This document shows, piece after piece, positions 47,580-64,000 of a stretch of 64,000 bases of DNA (position 1 is its first letter; each line of letters begins with the position of its first letter). The DNA lies in the NCBI GenBank assembly GCA_949752735.1, contig OX457036.1, forward strand, positions 95,240,198-95,304,197, written 5' to 3'. The position numbers were made by a program, and so were the translations under genes. This DNA is from Lumbricus terrestris. Taxonomy: Eukaryota > Annelida > Clitellata > Crassiclitellata > Lumbricidae. Under the pieces are notes generated by a model, which saw only the letters and a list, made by a program, of their open reading frames with translations, ran no database searches and was not told where the DNA came from.

Positions 47580-49419
47580 GATTGGACTTTTTAGTAAACT
47601 CCGCCACTGGTTGCAAGCCTGGATAAAGAAGGAGGGCATCGCTAATGGTCTTTGTTACCACACAGTTAAACTGCAAATACCACCACCACTTTTTAGTAGG
47701 CCTAAGTAAAGCATATCATCACACTGAAACTTGATAATGCTATTGCCTATTGACAACAGTTTTATCTGGCCATTAATGCTTCGGCGATATTGTTATTTTA
47801 GTTAATGTTCAGCATAAAATATCATAGTATACTATACCTCTCTTATTTTTGTTAGTCATTGAATCGAAATAGAAGTGTTCTCTGCCAGCGAAGCATGCGG
47901 AATGTTTCAACAACGCTTCTTCTATAATCTTTTTACTGCTCAGTGTAAGCCATAGGCTGAAATGTTTGCAAGCAGAAATCATCATTAGCAACAGTCATCG
48001 TTAGATATATTATGGACACCGCTATGTAGGCAGTTGGTAAAGCTCTGCGCCTGGTTTACCATGAAGAAAATTAACAACATTAAGTTATCACTTAATCCAC
48101 TTAATCCAGCTGGTAGATGTGTTATTTGAATAACAAAAACTACATTTATTGATTGTGCATGCGTTCTCTGTTTAGACAATAGCTATGCATGCAGAATCAT
48201 TGACTCTCCAACAACATGGCCCTCATAATATGCATTTCTCCAATGGATTTATTCCAACTTACAGCAGCGGGCTTAGCTTTTACGTTGCAATTTGTATTCC
48301 GAACTAAACCTATGTCTATCGGTTTTGCTTTGACTACAAGGAATTCGAAAAGCCAAAGTTTGAAGCAGTAGAACAATTATACTTCACGTAGCCTACCATG
48401 TGACACAGCCACATCCATCCGTCACATACTTAACTGTAACAGGCCTACAGCTTCCCTTTAGAGATCTAGACGCTCACCAAGCTGACACCATGACAGCCGC
48501 AACCTTTGAACCTATTTTGACAGCTGCATGACAATGCCTGTCAATATCAGTCAACTAGTTATTGGCAATTACGTCACACCAAAACCGTGGACACATTTTC
48601 TCCAACACCAGCAGTCGTCGTCTTCGGTTAAAGTTTCATTTTCTACAGGGTTGACTACTGCAACCGCCTGCTTGCGAATCTGCCAATTTGTTTCAGGTCC
48701 AGTTGGTGGTACTCGGTGCCTAACTATCATGATCGTCTGACATATTATTATGAACACAATTCGTGACGCCTTCGGGAGCTTGTTCCAGAGAGCAAAGCAG
48801 CTATAATAGGCATAGTTATAGAGCAAGTTGCAATTAAGCGATAAGGTGACGGAAGGGGAAGAGTTGGTTGAGCGAAGTGGTTCAATCAATAACAATGCCG
48901 ATTTCTATGGCCTCATGACACAGCTATGCTGTTACAAAGGCGCCCAGGGCGTCAATCGTGAGAAACCTACGAGAATATGTGTATTGTGTAGGCCTAACTA
49001 AGATTAGATTACAATGGAGAAGAGCAGATCGGGGGATGTAACAAAAAAGATGTCCAATTTAAAGGAGCTATTACACCGAGACAGTATAGGCCTAAGTTAT
49101 GCTAATCTAGGCAAGTTCGAACATTCGTCACCGTGCTGTATTGATAAAGCTTATAAATTACCGGCATTTGCGTGGCCTACCTGCGTCCTACTCTGAAGGT
49201 GAAGATCGGTCCAAGTTGATCAGCTTTGTGCCTGAAAAACTCATGTAGGCCAATGCTTTTAGATTTCAGCATGAACGGCAAAGATCCGACGAGAGGCAAA
49301 GACGGCAAAGACGGTGGACATCTTCGACGTACGGAATTGTTCCTCCTCAGTAGTCTTGCAAAAATCAAAATGACGAGAATTGCCGCAGAAAACAGGAGGA
49401 GCTCCGTGAACTGAAACAT
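41106..49419 (-). CDS. Cytochrome P450, CYP2-clan-like (gene D), 5 exons, I-helix Asn variant
   Basis: In transcript order the exons are 49419..49181, 47956..47838, 45101..44305, 42303..42171 and 41290..41106; phases are 2, 1, 0, 1 and the product is 490 aa. The start at 49419 (MFQFTELLLFSAAIL) aligns with the paralogues; an in-frame ATG at 49479 adds 20 non-conserved residues. It has the anchor, CPPSLPSLPLVGSLPFM, exon 2 LSSKKIIEEALLKHSACFAG, LREFGFG, ExxR (EVMR), FRPERFLDEEN and haem loop FSLGRRSCLGE. The I-helix reads ILAGFENTSTILLW: Asn300 replaces the first Thr of the ETT found in genes B, C and E. FIPARTK also has Arg for the Gly seen in B, C and E, and helix C is FKRYQK. The frame is intact, so it may be a functional variant with altered chemistry or the start of decay. 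A hAT element fills intron 2. Confidence 0.92.
41724..41961 (+). mobile_element. tRNA-derived SINE (family 2) in intron 4 of gene D
   Basis: GGGGCCCGGTAGAGTAATGG gives an A-box-like start and GCAGGTTCGAGCCCC a B box. The body has CAGTGCGTTTGCAGGCGCTC and the 3' end is a short (ATT)n tail. Confidence 0.75.
42626..43057 (-). repeat. 15-bp minisatellite (CCCACACGAGCAA)
   Basis: About 28 copies of a 15-bp unit, AACCCACACGAGC or AACCCACATGAGC. Because 15 is divisible by three and the unit has no stops, three overlapping minus-strand frames of 161-213 codons stay open and encode near-periodic CGLLVWVAHVGCS repeats. It is not regarded as a gene. Located in intron 3 of gene D. Confidence 0.92.
43166..43447 (-). 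pseudogene. LINE ORF C-terminal remnant (RTE-like)
   Basis: The frame reads GQILRGNSLQRDIVEGKMEG followed by KRGRGRPREKFLDWMMD, the standard tail (EGKxxGKRxRGRPRxxxLD) of RTE-type endonuclease/RT proteins. A second related piece with GGQNGGEEGTRKTEGKVLG lies in another frame of the same strand. It lacks everything upstream and is probably a dead copy. Confidence 0.75.
45633..47376. mobile_element. hAT element, TIR TAGGSTGACCAT, in intron 2 of gene D
   Basis: The left end TAGGCTGACCAT and right end ATGGTCACCCTA are inverted, and GTCTAGGC flanks both (45625-45632, 47377-47384). Subterminal CCGGGACA blocks recur at both ends. The interior carries a SINE and other insertions and shows no transposase. 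Confidence 0.82.
46844..47124 (-). mobile_element. tRNA-derived SINE (family 3) nested in the hAT element
   Basis: Read on the minus strand it begins GGGCGGTGCGGTGGCTGATT, with GGTAACACGCTGGC as an A-box-like start and GGGATCTAATCCCGG as a degenerate B box. It is flanked by CTAGAGTA on both sides (46836-46843, 47125-47132), a clean target duplication. Confidence 0.82.
47536..47579 (+). repeat. (TTA)n microsatellite
   Basis: About 14 uninterrupted TTA/ATT triplets in intron 2 of gene D. Confidence 0.9.
48600..48895. pseudogene. Two opposed LINE scraps
   Basis: Plus strand at about 48645-48700 reads VDYCNRLLANLPICF, a LINE phrase (LDYCNSLLxNLP). Minus strand at about 48750-48895 reads YYSCFALWNKLPKASRI, the C-terminal ALWNxLP phrase. 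They face each other, so rearrangement or two insertions are implied. Both are in intron 1 of gene D. Confidence 0.55.
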
Positions 49420-49589
49420 CTTTGGATTCTTTTTACAAACAGTAATGTTGTAGAGGTAACGCAAGATTAAAAAAGACAAATAAATCCTTAGTCGTTTGTG
49501 TATTGACCTAGGCTACATACTTTTATACACTATGAGATTGAGTGAACCGATGCTGTTTCATATAACCTAGTCTTCTGTTACCCCACAGT

Positions 49590-50090
49590 CTATTGTCTGG
49601 AGACTAAAAGTTGCCCGTCATAATAATTCTTCTTCAAGTAGTGACCTCATTTTGTGCTAGCAAAGGTGATCGGAGTCCAGATCATAATAAGTCTCCACGT
49701 AGAAGGAACACAGTCCTCTTACCTATAGATTGTCCCTTTCAAAAGCAACTACTTGCACTTCCAATACCGGATATTACATTAATTTTACTTCAAAACAAAG
49801 AATACTTACCTACAAGACGTTTTGATTATTCTTACTAGTAGGCTAAGTCACACAACAATGCCTTGCATAACTACATGTAGCGAACGATGAACGTTGTAGC
49901 TGTGCAATAGAAACCAACAGCTATGCGAGTCACAAGTTAGAAGCATTAATTTTTACAGCCTGCTGCACATGACTGGTTTTTGGAAAAAACCGACCGTTTG
50001 CAATGACCGTTTAACCAGATAGGATAGGGCCTACCGTACCACATGCTATCATTTTCACCTCCAAACATTTAGCCCACGTACTATGTTGAC
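49590..50090 (-). promoter_or_regulatory. 5' flank of gene D, conserved with gene C
   Basis: Matches the block upstream of gene C (CAAGACGTTTTGAT at 49811, TATGCGAGTCAC at 49922, CAATGACCGTTTAAC at 50000). Unlike gene C, no MITE sits next to the start codon here. No TATA box was identified with confidence. Confidence 0.45.
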
Positions 50091-50472
50091 AATGAAAAGG
50101 TCCTACTGCTATCGTTGTTGACGCGGATCTACAACTGGCCTAACTGTGGCCCTAGGCTACAACAGCCACACATAAAATCGATATTATTATGCAATAATCA
50201 ATTGTGTGCTGCATGGTGTGGGTCGACAACAATCTCAATCAATCGCATAAACAAGACAGCCATGCAGACAGATAGCAAAGCTTCGATCATAAATCTTTGG
50301 CCATTAAATGACAGAAAATGATGTCAAAATTGTGGGTTTTTTTGTTAGAAGCGCATGCCAGGGTAATAAAGAAAGTAGTCCTACCAATTCGTAAAAACAG
50401 GCAACGACAATTTATTGCGCAGTTGCAGATGAGAAATAATCTGTCCATCACCCAATGGTTTGCAGGACACCT

Positions 50473-51267
50473 CCCGGTGTAAAAGTTTCAAATTACACCC
50501 GGTTTCAGATTACCCTCTGCAAACTACACTGTGTCCCAATAAATCGGGCACCCTTTTTATAATGTGAATAAAACTAGCAAATCTCAATCGATTTTCAAAA
50601 TTTCAAAACTTTATCCTGAGATAATTATCTTACACTGATTCAAATATGAAGTTTGTGGCATGAATATTGACGTCACAATTACGTCATTTGCATCAGAGAA
50701 TTCTTGGCTAAACGTCATTCTCTAACGATTTTTGTTGACATTTGGTTCGATATGTAAATCAACGACGTCATTATGACGTATTTTTTTAGTGAGGGCCGTT
50801 CATAGATTACCAATTTTTAGATAATTATCTCAGAATCAAGTCTGTTTTAAAATTTTGACAATCGATGAATATTTACCAGTTTTATTCACATTATAAAAAG
50901 GGTGCCCGATTTATTGGGACACAGTGTAGATTTGCATCATCCATCGCCTTTAATGCACTAAAAAATCAGAAAAAATGATCCCGCTTCTTGTTTTGCTCTG
51001 AAGATTTTCATCCGTCTTCCCATTTCGTGGTTAGTTATCAATATTTTCATATGTAACTAAAATACTGATCGCCGTTAAAGTCACACGAAGAAACGGCTTC
51101 GAGGCTATTATTTTTTCGGATCAAAATATTGATAACAAACCATGAATTGGGACGACGGATCTTCAGAGCTAAACAAGAAGCGGGATCATTTTTATTTTTT
51201 AGCGAAATAAAGGCGACGAATGATGCAAATCTAGTGTGCAGGGGTAATTTGAAACCTTTACACCGGG
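50473..51267. mobile_element. Foldback element 4, same termini as element 3, different core
   Basis: The ends CCCGGTGTAAAAGTTTCAAA and TTTGAAACCTTTACACCGGG are inverse. The arms continue pairing through TTTGCATCATCCATCGCC, GATCCCGCTTCTTGTTT and GTTATCAATAT with their inverses on the right. The termini match those of the element at 38187, but the core has no CATCCAGCTTCC minisatellite. The left arm carries a mariner MITE. Confidence 0.8.
50527..50926. mobile_element. Mariner-type MITE nested in foldback element 4
   Basis: A 400-bp element with TIRs of about 110 bp starts CACTGTGTCCCAATAAATCG and is flanked by TA on both sides. The opposite arm of the host foldback keeps the uninterrupted site (GCACACTAGATTTGC). 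There is no coding capacity. Confidence 0.88.
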
Positions 51268-51427
51268 TATTACGTCTTAGATTGTCACTGTTCTTCTCCA
51301 GGGACGGTGATGACAGGCTGCAATAGTTAATTATTAGGTGATATTGGCATCATAGTATTCATGTGATAACGGCAGAAGTCTCCATTCTTTTGCACAACTG
51401 ATCTCACCTTCACCTCGCTCTGCTACC

Positions 51428-52782
51428 CAGTGCCGGATTAACTTTTTAGAGGCCTGGCGCAAACAATGCAACAAAACTAAAGTAGGCCCTCTATCCAATC
51501 AAATTATCAAAAAAATGGGGAAAAAATTAATTATATAGAAAAACATACTTTAATAATTTATGAACCCAAAATGAAGCTGTGACAGGATCATAGGAGATTT
51601 TTAAATTTTCCTTGTTACAGTTCAACTGTTCAAAAATGTTCGTCAAGTTTAAAAGTCTTTCCTTCGCGCTTTTGAAGTCGAGAAAGAATCAATGATAATT
51701 ATCTTGAAAGTCAAGATCTGTCAAGATTTCCGACTCAATGTTCAAAAGAGTTAAATTTGCCAATCTGTCCTGGCCCATTGTTGACCTCAAAGATGATTTT
51801 ATGCGTTTTAAATGACTGAATGATCTTTTTTCCCCGTTTGGAGTGACCGTAAAAAAGCAGAATCGTTTAGTTTTCTTTTGGTACTATTCAATTTTACTTT
51901 ATTTCCATGTTGTTTTATGGATTTAGAGTACATGCCATCTTGATTACGACATGGTTCAGGTCCCATATGCAGCCAATAACTGACCAAATCTTCATTTATA
52001 GTCCACAGAACAGCATCTGTTTGTGGCACGTTTCCAACAGATTGATTCTCTTGCTTTAATGGTAGATCTATGGTAGTTTCAGATTTAGACATATCAATGA
52101 TATCATTGCTGAAATCAAGGGTGTCTGTTGTTGGCATTAGTGCTGACACTGCTGAGCGGCCTAAGCCTGAACTGCATCCAGCTTCTGACGCTGAGTCGAC
52201 ACCATATATAAATTGCGGCACTTCTCGTGTTTTACTGCCAAAAATTTATCAATACTACCACGTTGCTGTTTGCCTACCTCTTCAAGTTCGCGTTTTCTTT
52301 GACGTTTCTGCCAACCGGACTCAAATTTCTTCATTTTCTTTAGGCCTACTTATTTTATTTGTTTAAAAATTAAAATTAAAAAAGAAATAAGCAGCTACAT
52401 AAACACTAAATAGTAGATAATAATATTACATGGAACATACACTGTGTCGTCTGTACCGTACGAATATCTATATTTTATTTGGTGATGGGGTCGATCCGCG
52501 CATAAATTGATTACGTCATACGTCATCATTACAGTACACAATAATTAATTAGTACGCCATCATTATAGTAGTAGTACTGTAGAAGGCCTGTTTTTATAAT
52601 GCCACCAAATTTTTATATGCAATTCTTGTTTTAGAAATTAAACATTTTAAATAAGCCGGACTGTGACTTATATAAACAAATTCAATCGGATAATCGGATT
52701 TCTCAATGTTTTTTAAAATTTTTATCCCCGAAAGAAGGCCTGGCGCAAGCGCGCCAGTTGCGCCATAGTTAATCTGGCACTG
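51428..52782. mobile_element. hAT element, TIR CAGTGCCGGATTAAC
   Basis: Ends CAGTGCCGGATTAAC and GTTAATCTGGCACTG are flanked by identical CTGCTACC (51420-51427 and 52783-52790). GGCCTGGCGCAA occurs at both subterminal regions. It contains a deleted transposase gene on the minus strand. Confidence 0.9.
51689..52221 (-). pseudogene. hAT transposase remnant: zinc-finger N-terminal part fused to dimerisation domain
   Basis: The upstream frame (ATG at 52221, 137 codons) includes LVSYWLHMGPEPCRNQDG followed by YSKS, which resembles the start of the TTF/ZMYM-type zinc finger of hAT transposases. In another frame from about 51850 the same strand reads EKRSFSHLKRIKSSLRSTMG, then QDRLANLTLLNIESEIL: the C-terminal hAT dimerisation region, very well kept. 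The RNase H-like catalytic domain between them is missing, so this is an internal-deletion derivative with no complete transposase. Confidence 0.82.
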
Positions 52783-53068
52783 CTGCTACCTACCCCAGCG
52801 CAACCTCATTTATGCGAAGTAACATGAAAACTAATCCGATGTTAGCTAGCACTGATCAATGGTCACCACCAAAAGTGATTAGGGTAATCTATTTCATCTG
52901 TATATTAACTGGCAAGAAGTTCACACCAGTAGATTATGGTAAATCATATCAATTAGGTTCAATTGACTTTGGAACAACGCATCCACAACAATTCTTCTCA
53001 CATAATGCCATATAATTAATAAAATTATATATATATATATATATAATATGTATATATATACGTATATA

Positions 53069-53101
53069 TTGAGCGAAAATAATATTATTATTTTCGCTCA
53101 A
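53069..53101. repeat. 33-nt palindrome
   Basis: TTGAGCGAAAATAATA is followed after one base by its exact inverse, TATTATTTTCGCTCAA. It borders a (TA)n tract and looks like the tip of a foldback or a cruciform-prone AT repeat. Confidence 0.85.
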
Positions 53102-53413
53102 CCAAGCTCCCCCGTAAGCTGTAGGCCTAACCATTATGTAGGCCTACCCACAATCTGACGTCAGAGTAAGCCTATTCTCCACTCCTCACACACCTGACAC
53201 TCATAATTATTAAATTCGTGTCCGTAACAAGATTTTATTTGCAACATATTGAGTTCTAAATTACCAACTGCAGTTGGCATTCTCTTAAGAAGTTCAATAA
53301 ACAAGAAAACAACTCTCATAGACTCAATTTCAAATTCACAGTTAGCAAGCTACATGCAACATAACGGACAACCAAACCCTATTCTTAGTATGTGTGTATG
53401 AATGTATGCATGT

Positions 53414-53632
53414 ATGTGCACTTGTTATAGCGCCCCTTCAAGTATTTCTACTCCCTTCAAGTATTTTCTACTCAGAAGCGCTCCGACTACAGCGCGGACA
53501 CTGACTCGGAGTTTCACCCCGAAGCGCTTGAGCAATTGTGAGTGAAGGACCTGCTCAGGGCCCCTACGCGACGGCTTGAGGTGGATTCAAAACCTGCAAC
53601 CATTCGGCTGCAAGGCAACGAACCCCACGATT
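53414..53632 (-). mobile_element. tRNA-derived SINE (family 1), inverted copy
   Basis: Read on the minus strand it has the same body as the copy at 8694: GAGTTTCACCCCGAAGCGC and CTTGTTATAGCGCCCCTTCA appear here as the plus-strand inverse. The tRNA-like head lies at the high-coordinate end. Confidence 0.75.
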
Positions 53633-54115
53633 AGTAGTGACAGTGTAATTAATGACGCCGTTTAGAAACCGACTTCTGACAGTTGATCGATGACTGTGTA
53701 GGGTGTTTGATGGCCTGTGACGACTGGCTGGATAGTAACCCGAGGCGCTGGATGCATTCAAAGCCTGCACAATTTAGATACAGTAAAGACCTGCATAGTG
53801 CATAAAATCAGTCTTCTGGGCCAACAAAATATGCTTAGGCCTACATCATTACAATATAGCACAAGACAAACGTCAGGCAATAGAAAAAATGATATTAGCA
53901 GCAATGCAAAATAGCAGGCCCAGTGTCGTTGACGTTGCTGAATTCACAGACAGTTCATGCACTACCAGTATTCTAACTAGAGCACCCTACAACTTGTAGC
54001 ACCCAGCACTAGGCCCACGTCTTCTTAATTTTCTACAGCTGAATACGGCCGCAGTGTTATTTTTACTATAGGATAAGTAAAGCGGAAAGCGCAGTTTATA
54101 AACAAGTCTGAACTT

Positions 54116-60744
<6,629 letters not shown>

Positions 60745-63469
60745 CTTTGTAAGTTTTTCTTCAAACAAACCGCTAAGGTTGAAGAGTTAATAGGTTATCA
60801 GAACCCAACTAATGGCGGATAAATACCCAGAAGCATTTACGTAAATCTACAGCGCCACTAAAGAAGGGCTAGAAAGCAGAAGTCAATCTCTAAACTCTAT
60901 AGGTCTAATATCATTAGCAAATTTGTAATATAATGTAATTAGTCATTTCTATAGCACCGCTAACAGCCGATGTCATTCAGTAGCGCTCTCAGTGCGATAA
61001 CCCCTAGATAAAAAAAATAGATCTTAAGAAGAGAGAGATAATTTATGTTGATACTGATTTTGAAAGTAGAGTCAAAAATGAGTCCTATTATAGACCTATT
61101 GATTAATTATTGATAAATATTGCAAAGAGTGGCTAGATATTTTCATCGTTATTGACATTTAATTGTAGGCTAGGTCCATTCTTCCCACTAGAATTGCCAC
61201 GAATTCTTACACGGATTTTCTATTCTGAATCTATGATCTAAACTCTAAAGTGAGCGAACATCGTTAACTAGAACTTGCTGAAATGTGCAGATCCAAATAC
61301 CTGTGACTTCTCAATGTCGGACTTTGACTGCGTAGACCTCAGATCGAGCAAATTCATCAATGTTCATCATTCAATGTATGCACACTGTGATACAGGTTCT
61401 GATGTAGGCCAACATCGGGTAAATAGGTTGAATCAACTGGTAAAGGTCCTTTATGCAGTATATCTGCAAAATGACTCACTTTGGGCCCTTCCTAGCTTTG
61501 GTTCGCATTTATGTTGCATTTAGCCTGTCCCTCCCCCTGTCCCAATTTCGGGGCCACCGTAGTTCGCAGCAGGTCATTTGACATAGGCCTACTGACTATT
61601 TCACGCTTGACATGCTATGGCCAACCATAAGTTCTTAGGAATTTTCATCATCTTCCTTACATTTAGTTTCGTCGGCCTGCTGAATAACTCCGACTATTCT
61701 ATCACGACCTGTTGAAATTGTGCAGCTGACCCCGCCCCTGCCCATTCCATCACAACCAAAATCATTAGACAAACTAAAACTGCAACATGCCAAATTTCAA
61801 CAGTAATAAAATATAAGCTATAAGCTATTAAAGGAGGGTTTACCTCGAAGGCGAGATAATGAAGGCCAGTTTGACAGCGAGAATCTGCTTGAATAATTCT
61901 GCTAGTGAGACATGACAGGTATAGCCACCACCTGGTGTTTTGCAACCGATTTTGGGACAGAGACCGTTTTGCTATCAAGAGTATAGCCTACCAGGTCTGT
62001 TCTTTCGACGTCCATAAATCTAGGCCAACGCATTATTGGATGTAAATGGTCTTCGTTAGCACACACTGTCGCTTAACTGAAACTACCACAACACATTCGC
62101 CTGCTCTCTGTGCTTCTACGCGTAACATGATTGTGTGTGAGCATTGTGACGATACACGAAGTTGGTGCAATCGAGCGTAGCGGCCACGACCCCACTTCGG
62201 TCGGGTGTTGTCGAAATTGGTCGGCAGAGATGTTGATCTGGGTGGGCCACGATAGTAACGCTTACAATAATTTACTATTATCAACTGTTCAGACTAGGTC
62301 ACCTGGCTTCGCTCTTGGGAGGCGTTGACTGCTCGTTATCACTGAGATAGTGAGATAGACCGGTTTCACAATAAAAGACTTTCCCTGCAAACAGAGTCTT
62401 CCTGGCTGAAATAATGTCTCCCCGGAGACATTGGAACTAATTTTCTGCTATAAAAGTTAATAGTTTGGGAAAACATTTTCTTGCATAATCATTCAGGCCT
62501 GCTTAGCAACTTAAAAATGAATATGATGTGATTGTAGCCCATCTCGCGTTTAAATTTTTTCTCCCCAGACTTTATTTCAGATTAATATGGGTCTATTAGT
62601 ATAGTCTCACGACGGAGAATTTATTCTGAAACATGTCCGTCATAGGTGAACCTTTTCTAGATAGAATCTTCTGGAAGACGCTTAGGGGGAGACTCCGTGA
62701 GACATTCATGAGACACCGACCATCATGTCCCACAATCATAACAATAATTGTTATAGACTACTTTATCCTCGTCCAAAGCAGAACATCGAAACCAATGAGA
62801 AAAATTCAAAATTTCTTCGCACATCGACCGGATCACAGAGCTCGGGAATAAGCTGGTGCCCTGCGCTTGACTGTGAGTGACGCTCTAGAAATTTGTAGAT
62901 TATGATTACGAGAGCTTATAGGCATTAAGTAGCTTATCCGCCTGGATGCCACTCATAGCTTTTTCCACCTAGATTTAGGTTTTTCGGTCTTGTCTAGATT
63001 TATATTTTTTCAGGATGTAGCTTTGTTCATGGAAGTTTTCCTAGTTTTTTTTATATAAAAATAGATATTTTCAGGTGAAAGTAGGCTATACAAAAGACGT
63101 GAATAAATAAATAATTTTTTTGGATAAAACTTGTAGATTTTGGAGCAAAAGCCTAAAAAATGGTCGTCAAAAATTTTTGTGGGAAAAGAGAAAATATGGA
63201 CGGACGACTTTAAAAAAGGTCGCCAGAAAATTAAAGTCGAAAAAATCCATGTATTTTTCAGAGAAATTCTCAATTTAGCTTTTTTCTAGTTTTTTCTGCC
63301 GGATCTGACCCATTTTTAAAATTCAGTTGCATCCCTGCTACCCGCGATCTGATTAAGACGCTTTTCATTTTTACTGACACAACAAGACCATTAGGCTAAG
63401 TAGCACCTAAATAATTAGACTAGTTCTGAGTTTACGATTACCATTAGGGTAGGTTTTGTCAAACATTGG
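60745..63469. other. Non-genic 5' flank of gene E and beyond
   Basis: No gene is recognised. It contains a copy of the GTGAATAAGCTGGTGCCCTG block at 62828-62912 and, at about 62340-62720, a repeat-like stretch with CCGGTTTCACAATAAA and GAGACACCG that echoes GTGACACCGGC phrases at 31850, 36030 and 43770. A 94-codon minus frame at 61694-61978 has one hydrophobic segment but no family signature. Confidence 0.5.
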
Positions 63470-63497
63470 TGCATCTGCACCGTATGGTGCAGATGCA
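63470..63497. repeat. 12-bp-stem hairpin
   Basis: TGCATCTGCACC, loop GTAT, then GGTGCAGATGCA. It ends directly at the left target duplication of the next element. Confidence 0.8.
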
Positions 63498-63503
63498 GCT
63501 TGC

Positions 63504-63835
63504 AAGGTCGTAGCCAGGATTTGATTTCGGGGTGTGTTTACTACCAAATATTTTCGGCCAAATTTTCTCATGACCTTTTTCTAGTCACCACATTCTTTCG
63601 CAGGATTTTTCGCCCGAGAACAGCTACTGTTCACCGCGGCGTAAAACGATCTAATGTCAGGATTTTTCCCTTCTACAATAACATTGTGATCTTCTGCCGG
63701 TTCTTGGCGGCCAATAGGCCTATTGCACACTGCAGTTCTTACATTTTGTACAAGTAAATGCAATATATTATTTTTACATTTTTCATTTCGGGGGTGTTCA
63801 AACACCCAAAACAACCCCTAGCTTCGGCCTTGTGC
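63504..63835. mobile_element. Short TIR element (hAT-size target duplication)
   Basis: AAGGTCGTAGCCAGG at the left and its loose inverse, CTAGCTTCGGCCTT, at the right lie between identical CAGCTTGC octamers (63496-63503, 63836-63843). GGGGTGTGTTT is answered by AAACACCC. It is 332 bp with no transposase. Confidence 0.65.
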
Positions 63836-64000
63836 CAGCTTGCATAGGTCTAGCTTGGCGTAATCTTTTGCTCGAGTCTTCTTCTTTATCGTGTAGGCAT
63901 ATTTAATTTTACTATTATAATTATAACAGAGTCAGACCGATACATTTTAGTTAGACAGTAAAGCGACCAGACATTATTATACATGTATTTGTTTTTCTCA

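Larger units (their letters stand above)
52783..54115. other. Intergenic region downstream of gene E
   Basis: Contains a (TA)n tract at about 53024-53070, a short palindrome, an inverted SINE, and a partial copy (53700-53850) of the 3' block found after genes C and D. No gene was seen. Confidence 0.55.

Noticed and set aside
61694..61978. 94-codon minus frame with a hydrophobic stretch and a GT at its possible exon end
   Set aside because: No family signature, no partner exon and no paralogous copy upstream of genes C or D.

Overview
The window is eukaryotic nuclear DNA. Genes are split by GT-AG introns, intergenic DNA is AT-rich, and DNA transposons, LINE debris and tRNA-derived SINEs are dense. 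The palindrome TAGGCCTA recurs throughout. The protein content (tandem CYP2-clan P450s) and repeat style suggest a marine invertebrate, possibly an echinoderm or another deuterostome; this assignment is an inference and the species is not identifiable from the sequence alone.

The recognisable host genes are a cluster of five apparently intact cytochrome P450 genes. Gene A is on the plus strand (8194-15316). Genes B (19294-25853), C (29050-36441), D (41106-49419) and E (54116-60744) are on the minus strand, so A and B converge tail to tail. I assembled every gene from five exons. Intron phases are 2/1/0/1 in all five, and exon sizes are nearly invariant (about 233, 119-122, 794-797, 133 and 185 bp), giving proteins of 487-490 aa. 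Each has a membrane anchor, Pro-rich hinge, I-helix, ExxR, PERF and the FxxGxRxCxG haem-thiolate loop. Two departures stand out. All five lack the helix-C Trp and Arg of the WxxxR motif. Gene D has Asn where the I-helix normally has its catalytic Thr. C, D and E also share intron, 5' and 3' flanking sequence, so the locus grew by duplication of units of roughly 11-13 kb; the copies then took different transposon insertions.

Region by region: 1-1837 holds the uninterrupted 5' part of a LINE endonuclease/reverse transcriptase ORF that runs off the left edge. 1838-8193 is non-genic with a LINE tail, a long inverted repeat and a G-rich tandem array. 8194-15316 is gene A, with a SINE, a LINE remnant and a 2.2-kb transposon (9-bp target duplication) in its introns. 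15317-19293 holds a LINE fragment and a long-TIR mariner-like element. 19294-25853 is gene B with two hAT elements and a pre-miRNA-like hairpin in introns. 25854-29049 holds two foldback elements. 29050-36441 is gene C, with a solo-LTR-like insertion whose empty site can be read in gene D. 36442-41105 holds a MITE 133 bp from the gene C start and a third foldback element. 41106-49419 is gene D with a hAT element and SINEs. 49420-54115 holds a nested foldback/mariner and a hAT deletion derivative that still encodes a transposase dimerisation region. 54116-60744 is gene E with two more hAT MITEs. 60745-64000 is non-genic.

The P450s presumably act in the ER as monooxygenases, with electrons from P450 reductase. 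Their substrates cannot be read from sequence. The most unusual non-genic signal is a set of foldback elements that mix terminal repeats and minisatellite cores like modules.
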